Shown: positions 1 through 6,747 of the stretch, piece after piece
How positions within the stretch are numbered: the first letter of the stretch is position 1
Layout: every line of letters begins with the position of its first letter
Assembly: GCF_003264365.1 (NCBI RefSeq)
Contig: NZ_PYAK01000053.1
Span: forward strand, 1 to 42,566
Length of the DNA: 42,566 nt
Reading direction: 5' to 3'
Source of the DNA: Micromonospora noduli
Lineage (GTDB): Bacteria; Actinomycetota; Actinomycetes; Mycobacteriales; Micromonosporaceae
Made by a program: the position numbers and the translations under genes
Notes under the pieces: generated by a model
Database searches by the model: none
Told to the model about the DNA's origin: nothing
Seen by the model: the letters and a program-made list of their open reading frames with translations, nothing else

Positions 1-517
1 GGATCCAGCCCGGCGGCCAGCAGCGCCTGCCGCCAGCCGTCGATCCGACCCACGCTGTCGAACCAGTCGGTCGGCCCATCGCCGGCCAGTCACCGCCACG
101 CGCCGCCGTCCACCAGCCGCCCCCGGCGGCCAGCAGGCCGCCGACCAGGCAGAGCGCCGGCCACTGCCGGCTCACGTCGCCACCGATGTCGGCTACCAGC
201 CCATACCCGCCGCCGGCCGCCACGGCCAGACCGAGCACGCCGAGCAGCGCCCCGAGCACCCGACGCAGGCGGCCCCGGGTGGCCAGCACCGCGCCACCCC
301 CGGCCAAGGTCACCAGGGCCAACGCCGGCAGCCAGGGCAGCAGGCTCGCACCGCTGCGGGTGTCACGCACCGGCGGCAGCGGGGCCGGACGTACCGTCAG
401 CTCGACCGACCAGCTGCGCGTCGCGGCCCACAGCGCCAGGGCCGCGCCGGCCAGGCAGAGCAGCACGGCGTACGTCAACGCGCGCCGGCCCACGACAGAC
501 CGCTCCCCGCCGCTCAC
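1..517 (-). CDS. Trp biosynthesis-associated membrane protein (partial, runs off left edge)
   Basis: A GTG start at 517 (VSGGERSVVGRRALTY) opens a reading frame that stays open to base 1. It encodes a membrane protein with hydrophobic stretches near residues 15-30, 65-80, 95-115 and 125-140 and a short extracytoplasmic loop (WSVELTVRPAPLPP), followed by WWTAARGGDWPAMG at about 134-147. This layout and the position directly after trpE match the family of small membrane proteins found in actinobacterial trp operons; their biochemical role is not established. It lies 55 nt after trpE, the gap being filled by one copy of the 59-bp repeat. After WPAMG the reading frame turns Trp/Cys-rich, while the next frame reads like ordinary protein, so a frameshift or a sequence error near position 79 is possible. 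No stop codon is seen. Confidence 0.72.
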   Translation of the reverse strand, partial: MSGGERSVVGRRALTYAVLLCLAGAALALWAATRSWSVELTVRPAPLPPVRDTRSGASLLPWLPALALVTLAGGGAVLATRGRLRRVLGALLGVLGLAVAAGGGYGLVADIGGDVSRQWPALCLVGGLLAAGGGWWTAARGGDWPAMGRPTGSTAWVGSTAGGRRCWPPGWI

Positions 518-522
518 GAGTT

Positions 523-579
523 CATCCCTTCGTTCGCGACTGCGGCGCTCCGCTTCGCTGCACTCCTCGCGTTCACCGT
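523..579 (-). repeat. 59-bp intercistronic repeat, copy 1
   Basis: On the minus strand it reads ACGGTGAACGCGAGGAGTGC, AGCGAAGCGGAGCGCCGCAG, TCGCGAACGAAGGGATG. The TGA at 573-575 is the trpE stop codon. AAGGG near its end lies shortly before the GTG at 517. Confidence 0.85.
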
Positions 580-2126
580 GCCGGCCGGAGGGTTTCGGCG
601 GCCGCGATCGCGGCCAGCACGGCCGCTGCCTTGTTCCGCGTCTCCTGGTCCTCGGCGGCCGGGTCCGAGTCGGCCACCACCCCCGCTCCGGCCTGGACGT
701 AGGCGCGACCGTCGCGGATGAGCGCGGTCCGGATGGCGATCGCCATGTCCAGGTCGCCGCCGAAGCCGAAGTAGCCGACGGTGCCGCCGTAGAGGCCACG
801 GCGGACCGGCTCCAACTCCTCGATGATCTCCATGGCGCGCACCTTTGGCGCCCCGGAGAGCGTGCCGGCCGGGAAGGTCGCGGCGAGCGCGTCGAAGGCG
901 CTCTGGTCGTCACGCAGCGTGCCGGTGACGGTGGAGACGATGTGCATGACGTGGCTGTACCGCTCGATGGTGGCGAACTCGGGCACCTCCACGCTGCCGG
1001 GCTGACAGACCCGACCCAGGTCGTTGCGGCCGAGGTCGACCAGCATCACGTGCTCGGCTCGTTCCTTCGGGTCGGCGAGCAGCTCGGCGGCGAGCGCGGC
1101 GTCGGCGGCGGGGGTGCCGCCCCGCGGCCGAGTGCCGGCGATCGGGTGCAACAACGCCCGGCGCCGCCCGTCCGCGGCCCCGGTGACCTTCAGGTGCGCC
1201 TCCGGAGAGGAGCCGACGATGTCGAACCCGTCGAAGCGCAGCAGGTACATGTACGGGCTGGGATTGCTGGTGCGCAGCACCCGGTAGACGTCCAGCGGGT
1301 CGGCGTGGGTCGTCCGCTCGAAGCGCTGGGAGAGCACGATCTGGAAGCACTCACCGGCCCTGATCGCCTCCTTGGCCGCCTCCACCGCCTTCGGGTAGCC
1401 GCCGTCGGGCGTACGGCAGAGCACCTCGCCGGCCGGCGGACGCTCGACCGTGGAGATCATCGGCGGGATGGGTCGGGACAGCGCCGTGGTCATCGCGTCC
1501 AACCGGCCGACCGCGTGGTGGTAGGCGGCGGCGACCTGCGGGGCGCGGTCCTGGGCGTCCAACGGCGGCAGTACCGCGTTGGCGACCAGGATCGCGGAGC
1601 CGTCGTAGTGATCGAGCACCACCAGGTCGGTGGCGAGCATCATGCCCAGCTCCGGGACGCCCAGGTCGTCCTCGGTCAGCTCGGGCAACCGCTCGAAGCG
1701 CCGGATCAGGTCGTAGCCGAGGTAGCCGACCATGCCCCCGGTCAGCGGCGGCAGACCGTCGGACGGGTCCCCGACCGGGCCGGCCAGCGCCTCCACCGTC
1801 TCCCGCAGCATCCGCACCGGGTCACCCTCGGTGCTCAGCCCGGCCGGCGGCTGGCCGAGCCAGGTCGCCACGCCGTCGCGCTCGATCAGGGTCGCGCTGC
1901 TGCGTACGCCGATGAACGAGTACCGCGACCAGGCCATGCCGGCCGAGCCGACGCCCTGCTCGGCCGATTCCAACAGGAACGTGCCCGGTCCACCGGCCAA
2001 CTTCCGGTAAACCCCGACCGGGGTCTCCGCGTCGGCCAGCAGCCGCCGGGTGACCGGCACGACCCGCCAGTCGGCGGCCAGCGCCGTAAAGGTGGCCAGG
2101 TCGGGGCTGAGGGTGCCGTCGGTCAT
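573..2126 (-). CDS. trpE: Anthranilate synthase component I
   Basis: Makes anthranilate from chorismate and ammonia or glutamine, the first committed step of tryptophan synthesis. The 517-residue length is usual. The N-terminal region carries LLES (residues 51-54), the element that binds tryptophan in feedback-sensitive enzymes. The chorismate-binding domain shows IAGTRPRGG (329-337), GRNDLG (366-371), FPAGTLSGAPK (418-428) and AGAGVVADSDP (479-489). The start is ATG at 2126, with a weak AAAGG about 11 nt upstream that belongs to a copy of the 59-bp repeat. The TGA stop also sits in a repeat copy. It follows hisI by 58 nt and precedes the Trp-associated membrane gene. The amidotransferase subunit is not in the window. 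Confidence 0.97.
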   Translation of the reverse strand: MTDGTLSPDLATFTALAADWRVVPVTRRLLADAETPVGVYRKLAGGPGTFLLESAEQGVGSAGMAWSRYSFIGVRSSATLIERDGVATWLGQPPAGLSTEGDPVRMLRETVEALAGPVGDPSDGLPPLTGGMVGYLGYDLIRRFERLPELTEDDLGVPELGMMLATDLVVLDHYDGSAILVANAVLPPLDAQDRAPQVAAAYHHAVGRLDAMTTALSRPIPPMISTVERPPAGEVLCRTPDGGYPKAVEAAKEAIRAGECFQIVLSQRFERTTHADPLDVYRVLRTSNPSPYMYLLRFDGFDIVGSSPEAHLKVTGAADGRRRALLHPIAGTRPRGGTPAADAALAAELLADPKERAEHVMLVDLGRNDLGRVCQPGSVEVPEFATIERYSHVMHIVSTVTGTLRDDQSAFDALAATFPAGTLSGAPKVRAMEIIEELEPVRRGLYGGTVGYFGFGGDLDMAIAIRTALIRDGRAYVQAGAGVVADSDPAAEDQETRNKAAAVLAAIAAAETLRPAR

Positions 2127-2137
2127 CAGCCGACCCG

Positions 2138-2191
2138 CCTTTCGGTCGCGTCTGCGGTGCCTCGCCGCGCTGCACTCCGCGCGCTCACGGT
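2138..2191 (-). repeat. 59-bp intercistronic repeat, copy 2 (diverged)
   Basis: On the minus strand: ACCGTGAGCGCGCGGAGTGC, AGCGCGGCGAGGCACCGCAG, ACGCGACCGAAAGGCGGG. The TGA at 2185-2187 is the hisI stop codon and AAAGG lies ahead of the trpE start at 2126. It is more diverged than the other copies, but keeps the head, the CCGCAG core and the GAAAGGCGGG tail. Confidence 0.75.
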
Positions 2192-2622
2192 GCCTCCGTC
2201 CCGGTGACGGGCAGCTCGGTGAAGAAGCAGGTCCGGTGCCCGGTGTGGCAGGCCGCGCCGACCTGGTCCACGCTCACCAGCAGCGCGTCCCCGTCGCAGT
2301 CCAGGGCGACCGACCGCACGTACTGGTGGTGCCCGGAGGTGGCGCCCTTGACCCAGTATTCGCGGCGGCTGCGCGACCAGTAGGTGGCCCGGCCGGTGGT
2401 GAGGGTGCGGTGCAACGCCTCGTCGTCCATCCAGGCGACCATCAGCACCTCACCGGAGTCGTGCGCGCGCACCACTGCGGCGACCAGACCGTCGGCGGTG
2501 CGGCGCAGCTGGGCCGCGATGGCCGGGTCGAGCCGGGACGGGCGCGCCGGCGCGGGCGCGGGCAGCTCGTTCGGATCGCTGGGGACGCCGGTCACCGGCG
2601 GGTCAGGTACGGGCACAGTCAC
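2185..2622 (-). CDS. hisI: Alternative internal start: stand-alone HisI
   Basis: GTG at 2622 is preceded by GGGAGA (2627-2632) with a 4-nt spacer, and a second GTG lies at 2616 with a 10-nt spacer. Translation from either gives a HisI of about 143-145 residues containing all metal-binding Asp and Cys residues. This is an inference from the ribosome-binding site; the frame is also open upstream through the nucleotidyltransferase domain. Confidence 0.5.
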   Translation of the reverse strand: MTVPVPDPPVTGVPSDPNELPAPAPARPSRLDPAIAAQLRRTADGLVAAVVRAHDSGEVLMVAWMDDEALHRTLTTGRATYWSRSRREYWVKGATSGHHQYVRSVALDCDGDALLVSVDQVGAACHTGHRTCFFTELPVTGTEAP

Positions 2623-3483
2623 CAATTCTCCCGCACGCGGCGCGGGCACCGCCGACCGCTCCCGGCAGGGCTGCGGCGGGGGCCCGGCCGGCCGGGCCAG
2701 TTGGGCGACGTAGCGGTCCAGCCGGGAGTCGACCAGGGCGGCGGCCAGGTCCGGGCCGGCCGTGTCGGCGATCTCCTCGGCGTACGGTCGGATCAACGGC
2801 AGCGTGCCGGCGACCAGCCGTACGGCAGCGGCCCAGAGTTGCCCGGTGGCGCCGGGGCGCAGCCCGAGGCAGAGCAGCATGTCCGTCCGGTAGCCGGATG
2901 GTGCCACAGGCAGTTCCAGGGCCGCCGCGAAGGCCGCCCGACGGGAGTGGACCCGCACGGACGGGTTGGCCGGTCGCAGCACCGAGGGGCAGAGCCGCGC
3001 CAGGTCGGCGACGGCGAGCCGGACCCCGAGGCGGTCGCCGGCCGCGCGGGCGGAGGCGGCCTTACCCAGCGTGGCGATCATCTCTTCGAGTCGGGGTGGC
3101 TCGGCGGGCTGGCAGAGCACCGGCAGGTCGATCCGGGGCCGCCAGTGCGGGTCGGCCCAGAGCAGCCGCGCCGGCGCGGTTACCGGCAGCCCGAACGCCC
3201 AGTCGGCCGGTTCGCCCAGTCGGTGCACCCAGGACCGGATGTCCCGGGCGGCCACCGAGACATGGGTGACCTGGCCTGCGGACGCGTCCAGGTAGGCCCG
3301 GCGGGCAGCGTAGGGGGCGCCGCCGACCAGGACGTCGAGGTCGACGTCGCTGTGCGCGGTGGCGGCGCGGCGGGCGTGGCTGCCGCGCAACAGGATGCCG
3401 ACCACCGGCCGCTCGGCGGCCTGCCGCAACCGCGCGGCCCAGTCCTCAAGAAAACCGCTATCCGGTAACGGAGCGTGACCCAC
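2185..3483 (-). CDS. hisI: Nucleotidyltransferase domain joined in frame to phosphoribosyl-AMP cyclohydrolase (HisI)
   Basis: A continuous 432-residue frame starting at GTG 3483. The N-terminal part has a nucleotidyltransferase signature: GS at 34-35, then SDVDLDV (45-51) with acidic residues D46 and D48, as in MNT or aminoglycoside-nucleotidyltransferase folds; its substrate is unknown. Residues from about 310 are a complete HisI, which opens the ring of phosphoribosyl-AMP in histidine synthesis: metal ligands D395, D397 and D399, and cysteines C396, C412 and C419. HisI is normally a free protein of 110-140 residues. An internal GTG at 2622 (residue 288) has GGGAGA 4 nt upstream and would give a 145-residue HisI, so one gene may make two products, or two genes may simply lack a stop between them. 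Residues 250-300 are Pro/Ala-rich, like a linker. trpE follows after one 59-bp repeat. Confidence 0.9.
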   Translation of the reverse strand: MGHAPLPDSGFLEDWAARLRQAAERPVVGILLRGSHARRAATAHSDVDLDVLVGGAPYAARRAYLDASAGQVTHVSVAARDIRSWVHRLGEPADWAFGLPVTAPARLLWADPHWRPRIDLPVLCQPAEPPRLEEMIATLGKAASARAAGDRLGVRLAVADLARLCPSVLRPANPSVRVHSRRAAFAAALELPVAPSGYRTDMLLCLGLRPGATGQLWAAAVRLVAGTLPLIRPYAEEIADTAGPDLAAALVDSRLDRYVAQLARPAGPPPQPCRERSAVPAPRAGELVTVPVPDPPVTGVPSDPNELPAPAPARPSRLDPAIAAQLRRTADGLVAAVVRAHDSGEVLMVAWMDDEALHRTLTTGRATYWSRSRREYWVKGATSGHHQYVRSVALDCDGDALLVSVDQVGAACHTGHRTCFFTELPVTGTEAP

Positions 3484-3610
3484 CGCGCCATCGTGCCGTA
3501 CGTCCGATCGGCGCGCAATGCCCGTTGGCGGACTTCGTGTCCGGTCCGGAGCCTACTGCCCGTTCTCGCGCTCCGCGCGACGGTCGGCTCCCCGAAGACC
3601 GGCGCGGGCG

Positions 3611-3678
3611 TTGCGCCCGGCGCGGTATTTCATCTAGCGTTGAGTTCAACAGGTGATGAGTTTCTGTGGAGGTGCGTG
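3611..3678 (+). promoter_or_regulatory. Promoter and inverted repeat before the ABC-TetR operon
   Basis: A possible promoter is TTGCGC (3611-3616), 18 nt, TAGCGT (3635-3640). Overlapping the -10 is the inverted repeat GTTGAGTTCAAC (3639-3650; 5-bp arms, 2-nt centre), a plausible operator for the TetR regulator encoded at the end of the operon. GGAGG (3668-3672) stands 6 nt before the ATG at 3679 and fixes that start. The rest of 3484-3610 shows nothing I recognise. Confidence 0.4.
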
Positions 3679-4434
3679 ATGGACGATGCGATAGCCGTCC
3701 GAGACCTGGTCGTGGACCGGGGTGGGCGGCGGGTGCTGGACGGCATCAGCTGCCGGGTCCCGCGCGGCGCGGTCACCGGGCTGCTCGGCCCCAGCGGCAG
3801 TGGCAAGACCACGTTCATGCGGGCGGTGGTCGGGGTGCAGCTGGTCAGTGGCGGGACGGTCACCGTGCTCGGCCAACCGGCGGGCACCCCCGCGCTGCGG
3901 CACCGGGTGGGCTACCTGACCCAGGCCCCGAGCGTCTACGCCGACCTGACCGTCCGGGAGAACGCCCGCTACTTCGCGGCCCTGTACGGGCGCGGGCGCG
4001 TCGAGGCCGACCGGGCGATCAGCGATGTCGGGCTGGCCGAGGCCGCCGGTCAGCTGGTCGGCACCCTCTCCGGCGGTCAACGCAGCCGAGCCTCGCTGGC
4101 GTGTGCCCTGGTCGGGGAGCCGGAGCTGGTCATCCTCGACGAGCCGACCGTCGGCCAGGACCCGGTGCTGCGGGCCGACCTGTGGGCCCGCTTCCACGCG
4201 ATGGCCGCCGCCGGCACCACCCTGCTGGTGTCCAGCCACGTGATGGACGAGGCGGCGCGCTGCGACCAACTGCTGCTGATCCGCCAGGGGCGGTTGATCG
4301 CCGACGACAGCCCCGCCGCGATCCGCGCCGCCGCCGGTGTGGACGACCTCGACGAGGCGTTCCTGCGGCTCATCCGGGCCGGCGAGGCCGCCGCCACCAG
4401 CACCGACGCGACAGCCGCACGGGAGACAGCATGA
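3679..4434 (+). CDS. ABC transporter ATP-binding protein
   Basis: A 251-residue nucleotide-binding subunit of a DrrA/NatA-like exporter. Visible motifs are Walker A (GPSGSGKTT, about residue 38), the signature LSGGQRSRASLA (about 133) and Walker B with catalytic Glu (LVILDEPTVGQD, about 153), followed by SSHVMDEAARCD with the switch His. The start is ATG 3679, chosen for its GGAGG ribosome-binding site; the upstream frame is low-quality sequence. Its stop overlaps the permease start (ATGA at 4431-4434), so the two are translationally coupled and presumably form one exporter. The substrate cannot be read from the sequence; related pairs export drugs or lipids and are commonly controlled by an adjacent TetR repressor, as seems to be the case here. 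Confidence 0.92.
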   Translation: MDDAIAVRDLVVDRGGRRVLDGISCRVPRGAVTGLLGPSGSGKTTFMRAVVGVQLVSGGTVTVLGQPAGTPALRHRVGYLTQAPSVYADLTVRENARYFAALYGRGRVEADRAISDVGLAEAAGQLVGTLSGGQRSRASLACALVGEPELVILDEPTVGQDPVLRADLWARFHAMAAAGTTLLVSSHVMDEAARCDQLLLIRQGRLIADDSPAAIRAAAGVDDLDEAFLRLIRAGEAAATSTDATAARETA

Positions 4435-5186
4435 ACGCGCGAATTCTCGCCGCCACCACCGGCCGCATCCTGCGTCAGCTCCGGCACGACCGGCGGACCA
4501 TCGCGCTGCTCGTGGTGGTTCCGGCCGTCCTGCTCACCCTGGTCTACTTCATGTACGCCGACCAACCGACCCCGCCCGGCCAGCCGACGACCTTCGACCG
4601 GGTCGCGCTGGTGATGCTCGGCATCTTCCCCTTTGTGATCATGTTTCTGGTGACCAGCATCGCCATGCTGCGCGAACGCACCTCGGGCACGCTGGAGCGG
4701 CTGCTCACCACACCGCTGGGCAAGCTCGATCTGCTCTTCGGGTACGGCATCGCGTTCGGGCTGGCCGCCGCCGTGCAGGCAGCCGTCGCCGCCGCGGTGG
4801 CGTACTGGATCTTCGATCTGGAGACCGCCGGCGGCATCGGGCTGGTGATCGGGATCGCCGTGCTCGACGCGGTGCTCGGCGTCGCCCTCGGGCTGCTGTG
4901 CAGTGCCTTCGCGCGCACCGAGTTCCAGGCAGTACAGTTCCTGCCAGTCGTGGTGATCCCCCAACTGCTGCTCTGCGGGCTGTTCGTGGCCCGCGACCAG
5001 ATGGCCGGCTGGCTCCAGGCGCTCAGTGACGCCTTCCCCCTGTCGTACGCCATCGAGGCGTTGCAGGAGGTCGGCGCCCACGCCGAACCGACCGGCCGGA
5101 TGTGGCGCGACGTCGCTGTGGTGTTCGGCGCTGTGGTGCTGGCGCTGGTGCTCGCGGCGGCCACCCTGCGCCGACGCAGCGGCTGA
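4431..5186 (+). CDS. ABC-2 type transporter permease
   Basis: A 251-residue integral membrane protein starting at ATG 4431, which overlaps the ATPase stop; GGGAGA stands 4 nt upstream. It shows the ABC-2 permease pattern: one membrane segment near residues 20-38, an extracytoplasmic loop, then segments near 58-78, 100-125, 135-160, 170-190 and 220-245. The conserved cytoplasmic stretch after the second segment reads RERTSGTLERLLTTPLGKLD, typical of DrrB-like permeases. With the preceding ATPase it should form an exporter with two copies of each subunit. The substrate is unknown. Confidence 0.9.
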   Translation: MNARILAATTGRILRQLRHDRRTIALLVVVPAVLLTLVYFMYADQPTPPGQPTTFDRVALVMLGIFPFVIMFLVTSIAMLRERTSGTLERLLTTPLGKLDLLFGYGIAFGLAAAVQAAVAAAVAYWIFDLETAGGIGLVIGIAVLDAVLGVALGLLCSAFARTEFQAVQFLPVVVIPQLLLCGLFVARDQMAGWLQALSDAFPLSYAIEALQEVGAHAEPTGRMWRDVAVVFGAVVLALVLAAATLRRRSG

Positions 5187-5277
5187 CCGCCGGCGCCGGG
5201 GGCGGCGGCCAGCGCGGCAGCCGACCCCGGCGTGGCCGGGCCCACGACGGGCCGAGGCGGACGAACGAAGGGCGGCG

Positions 5278-5874
5278 ATGACGCGGCGGACCGGCCGGCG
5301 ACCCGGCAACCCGGGCACCCGGGAGGCGATTCTCGACGCGGCGCGGACGGCGTTCGCCGAACGTGGCTACGACGCCGCCTCGATCCGGGGCATCGCCGCT
5401 ACGGCGCAGGTCGACCCGGCGCTCGTGCACCACTACTTCGGCAGCAAGGACCAGCTCTTCCTGGCCGCGATGAACTTTCCGGTCGACCCCGGTCAGCTGG
5501 TGCCGAAGGTGCTCGCCGGCGACCGGGACGGCGTCGGTGAGCGGATGGTGCGCATCTTCCTCGGCGTCTGGGACTCCCCGACCGGCAGCGCGGCGCAGGC
5601 ACTGCTGCGCTCCGCGGTGAGCAACGAGTGGACCGCTCGACTGCTGCGTGAGTTCGTCACCACCCAGGTGCTGCGCCGGGTGCTGGAAAACCTCGACGTC
5701 GACCCGGTCGAGCTACCGCTGCGGGGCTCCCTGGTGGCCACCCAGATGATCGGCCTGGCCATGATGCGGCACGTGGTGCGCCTTGAGCCGGTCGCCTCGG
5801 CGGATCCGGAAACCCTGGTGGCCGCGATCGGCCCCACGATCCAGCGTTACCTCACCGGCCCACTGCCGAGCTGA
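5278..5874 (+). CDS. TetR-family transcriptional regulator
   Basis: 198 residues. The N-terminal helix-turn-helix is typical of TetR: TREAILDAARTAFAERGYDA, then SIRGIAATAQV and LVHHYFGSKDQLF (about residues 14-62). The C-terminal helical part is the variable ligand and dimer domain. The start ATG 5278 was chosen because the family DNA-binding domain begins about 12 residues later; the upstream frame is an unrelated shadow of the permease. It lies 91 nt after the permease on the same strand and probably represses the operon, perhaps through GTTGAGTTCAAC at 3639-3650. Ligand unknown. Confidence 0.9.
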   Translation: MTRRTGRRPGNPGTREAILDAARTAFAERGYDAASIRGIAATAQVDPALVHHYFGSKDQLFLAAMNFPVDPGQLVPKVLAGDRDGVGERMVRIFLGVWDSPTGSAAQALLRSAVSNEWTARLLREFVTTQVLRRVLENLDVDPVELPLRGSLVATQMIGLAMMRHVVRLEPVASADPETLVAAIGPTIQRYLTGPLPS

Positions 5875-5913
5875 CCCGACAGCGAAGGCGGCAGCCCGAC
5901 CAGCGGAGGGCGG

Positions 5914-6663
5914 TCAGCGCGGGGGTCGGGCGTCGGCTGTGAGTCGCAGCGGCGGCAGCAGCCGCGGCAGCTCGGCCGGGTCGGCCACCGGGCCCGGAAA
6001 GGCCAGCCGGACCCGACGCCGGGCACCGGGTTGGCCGAGGGCCACCACCAGCCCGTAGCGGTCGATGCGCACCACCCGGGGCGGCCCCTCCGGGGTGTGC
6101 TCGGTCAACCCGAGCTGCCGGCGCAGGTACTCCGTCACCTGGGTGCCGTGGCACTCGGCGAGGTCGGCGAGCAGGCGGGCCTCGACCGGGTGCACCGGGT
6201 CCGGCTCGGCCTCGGCGTACTCCACCGGGTCGATCCGGTGCACGACGCCGGCCCGCTCCCAGCGGACCTCGACCACCTCGAAGCGGAACAGTCGGAACCG
6301 GGTGCCCAGGTCGAGCAGGTCGCCGGTCGGCTCCACCGCGGCGAACTCGACCGCCGCGTGGCGGGCCTCGTCGCCGCGCAGCTCGGCCGCCCAGCCGGAC
6401 ACCCAGGCGCGACCCAGCCCGGGCGCGCCGGCGGCGGGCGGCAGGTCGAGCACGTCGAGCACCACCGCGACGTCGCTGCCCCCGGCGGCCGGTTGCAGGG
6501 CGGCGGCCAGATGGCTGGCCACCGGCACCAGCAGCAGCACCCGCCCGTCCGAGTCGGTGACGTGCCGGGCGTGGTGCGGACCCGGCCGGTGGGCCAGGTG
6601 CACGAGGCCGGGCAGGCGGCCGGCGACGAGGGTACGGACGATCTCGGCGGAGTTGGGCCGCAT
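5914..6663 (-). CDS. DUF2470-domain protein, iron-regulated
   Basis: 249 residues from ATG 6663, with GGAGG 8 nt upstream. The N-terminal half (HARHVTDSDGRVLLLVPVAS) resembles a flavin-binding split-barrel protein of the pyridoxamine-phosphate-oxidase-like superfamily; the C-terminal part (VVRIDRYGLVVALGQPGARRRVRLAFPGPV) matches DUF2470, found in heme-utilisation proteins. A DtxR/IdeR-type iron box lies about 20 nt upstream of the start, so the gene should be expressed when iron is scarce. A role in heme or siderophore iron handling is therefore likely, but the reaction is not known. It has its own promoter region, separate from the ABC exporter genes upstream. Confidence 0.78.
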   Translation of the reverse strand: MRPNSAEIVRTLVAGRLPGLVHLAHRPGPHHARHVTDSDGRVLLLVPVASHLAAALQPAAGGSDVAVVLDVLDLPPAAGAPGLGRAWVSGWAAELRGDEARHAAVEFAAVEPTGDLLDLGTRFRLFRFEVVEVRWERAGVVHRIDPVEYAEAEPDPVHPVEARLLADLAECHGTQVTEYLRRQLGLTEHTPEGPPRVVRIDRYGLVVALGQPGARRRVRLAFPGPVADPAELPRLLPPLRLTADARPPR

Positions 6664-6682
6664 GGGTGCGACCTCCTTCAGA

Positions 6683-6700
6683 GGTTAGGCTTACCTAACC
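6683..6700 (-). promoter_or_regulatory. DtxR/IdeR iron box
   Basis: On the minus strand GGTTAGGTAAGCCTAACC has perfect 7-bp arms (GGTTAGG/CCTAACC) around four central bases. Aligned to the 19-bp actinobacterial iron-box consensus (TTAGGTTAGGCTAACCTAA), 15 of 19 positions agree. It lies between the end of the ABC gene at 6748 and the start at 6663, with the ribosome-binding site AAGGAGGT immediately downstream. Confidence 0.85.
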
Positions 6701-6747
6701 CGGAGCCTAGAGCACCCGCCCGTCGACGTCCACCACACCGCCGCACC

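Noticed and set aside
186..2207. 673-codon open frame on the plus strand opposite trpE
   Set aside because: It is the antisense shadow of trpE in high-GC DNA. The minus-strand protein has all anthranilate synthase motifs; this one is Arg/Gly/Val-rich without domains.
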